From assembly GCA_026712885.1 (NCBI GenBank), contig JAPOPO010000579.1, positions 1 to 6,142 on the forward strand: DNA of 6,142 nt, read 5' to 3'. Of this stretch, positions 5,751-6,142 are shown in pieces; positions within the stretch are counted from its first letter, which is position 1, and each line of letters opens with the position of its first letter. Origin of the DNA: Rhodospirillales bacterium (lineage in GTDB: Bacteria; Pseudomonadota; Alphaproteobacteria; UBA828). The position numbers and the translations under genes are program-made. Under the pieces are notes generated by a model. That model ran no database searches. It was not told the origin of the DNA and saw nothing but the letters and a program-made list of their open reading frames with translations.

Positions 5751-6142
5751 TCACAGCGCGCGACCGAGCTCCTCACCCTCGTACATGAGCTGAACCGGGC
5801 GCCGCGGCGCGACCACGTCGCCGACCCGGTGCAGCACTGCGACACGCCCTACGAGTGCCCGATAGAGCGCGTCGTCGGGCGAACGCAGCATCGAGATGAC
5901 GACGGTGTCCACCCCCTCGATCGCGCGCGGCCGCCCGCCCCAGACCGAGCGGACATGGACCCTGTCGCCCTCGATCTTGTCCACGTTCGTATGGGGCGTG
6001 CAGATCCCCCCCGCCTCTTCCAGGCGCGGCATCACGAACGAGAGATCGAGGGTGCGCATGACATCCTCGCCCACCATGGCGCGCGGCGTCACGATTTCGA
6101 CCTCGGCACTGCCGGCCGCCAGTATTTCGGCGAGGCCGAGCG
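5751..6142 (-). CDS. NADH:flavin oxidoreductase, trimethylamine dehydrogenase / 2,4-dienoyl-CoA reductase-like (C-terminal part, cut by window edge)
   Basis: The frame is open from the right edge to the stop at 5751-5753 and encodes the last 129 residues. They match the C-terminal nucleotide-binding half of the old yellow enzyme/TMADH group. The fragment opens with the end of a Rossmann segment (GLAEILAAGSAEVEIVTP), then VGEDV, the IEGVDTVVIS strand, the segment DDALYRAL, the flavin-binding RVGDVVAPRR, and the terminal YEGEELGRAL helix. The N-terminal FMN barrel and the Fe-S cluster cysteines would lie outside the window. A GTG at 6090-6092 is internal to the conserved domain, so it is not taken as a start. 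Relatives oxidise methylated amines or reduce enoates and dienoyl-CoA. The substrate cannot be told from this end. The gene is convergent with PPK2. Confidence 0.85.
   Translation of the reverse strand, partial: LGLAEILAAGSAEVEIVTPRAMVGEDVMRTLDLSFVMPRLEEAGGICTPHTNVDKIEGDRVHVRSVWGGRPRAIEGVDTVVISMLRSPDDALYRALVGRVAVLHRVGDVVAPRRPVQLMYEGEELGRAL

Noticed and set aside
5874..5906. Apparent loss of the usual glycine-containing motif in VVISMLRSPDDALY of the flavin oxidoreductase
   Set aside because: TMADH-like relatives vary here, and some carry TARLPNDALY-type sequence, so the difference is not clear evidence of inactivation.

Overview
The window is GC-rich, gene-dense bacterial chromosome. Six protein-coding genes are visible: four complete, one truncated at each edge. 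High GC, Shine-Dalgarno sites of the GGAGG type, one GTG start, and a mix of omega-transaminase, hydantoinase-B, carbon-nitrogen hydrolase, two-domain PPK2 and trimethylamine-dehydrogenase-like genes fit a proteobacterium, most likely an alphaproteobacterium. That placement rests on gene content only. No tRNA, rRNA, CRISPR array, insertion sequence or phage gene was recognised.

Layout. (1) 1-532, minus: the N-terminal 177 residues of a class III (omega-amino acid:pyruvate type) aminotransferase. (2) 533-752: divergent intergenic region. (3) 753-1199, plus: a small stand-alone RsbW-like histidine-kinase-fold ATPase. (4) 1260-3044, minus: a full-length hydantoinase B / oxoprolinase-type subunit, convergent with the preceding gene and separated from it by a GC-rich hairpin. 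(5) 3045-3160: a second divergent intergenic region. (6) 3161-4003, plus: a nitrilase-superfamily carbon-nitrogen hydrolase of the N-carbamoyl-amide type with all catalytic residues. (7) 4004-4184: a 181-base gap. (8) 4185-5717, plus: a two-domain polyphosphate:AMP phosphotransferase (PPK2 family). (9) 5718-5750: a convergent hairpin. (10) 5751-6142, minus: the C-terminal 129 residues of an old-yellow-enzyme/trimethylamine-dehydrogenase-like flavin oxidoreductase.

How the genes may work together. HyuB-type hydantoinases open cyclic imides or hydantoins to N-carbamoyl compounds. Nitrilase-superfamily carbamoylases remove the carbamoyl group. Omega-transaminases use the resulting amines or beta-amino acids, and TMADH-like flavoenzymes act on N-methylated amines or enoates. 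The neighbourhood therefore reads as loosely clustered organic-nitrogen catabolism, interrupted by a regulator-like ATPase and a polyphosphate/nucleotide enzyme. Orientation alternates (-, +, -, +, +, -), so there is little operon structure and the pathway link is an inference. I found no convincing new biological system. The points most worth a second look are the lone hyuB without hyuA, the partnerless RsbW-like kinase, and the unequal halves of the PPK2 protein.
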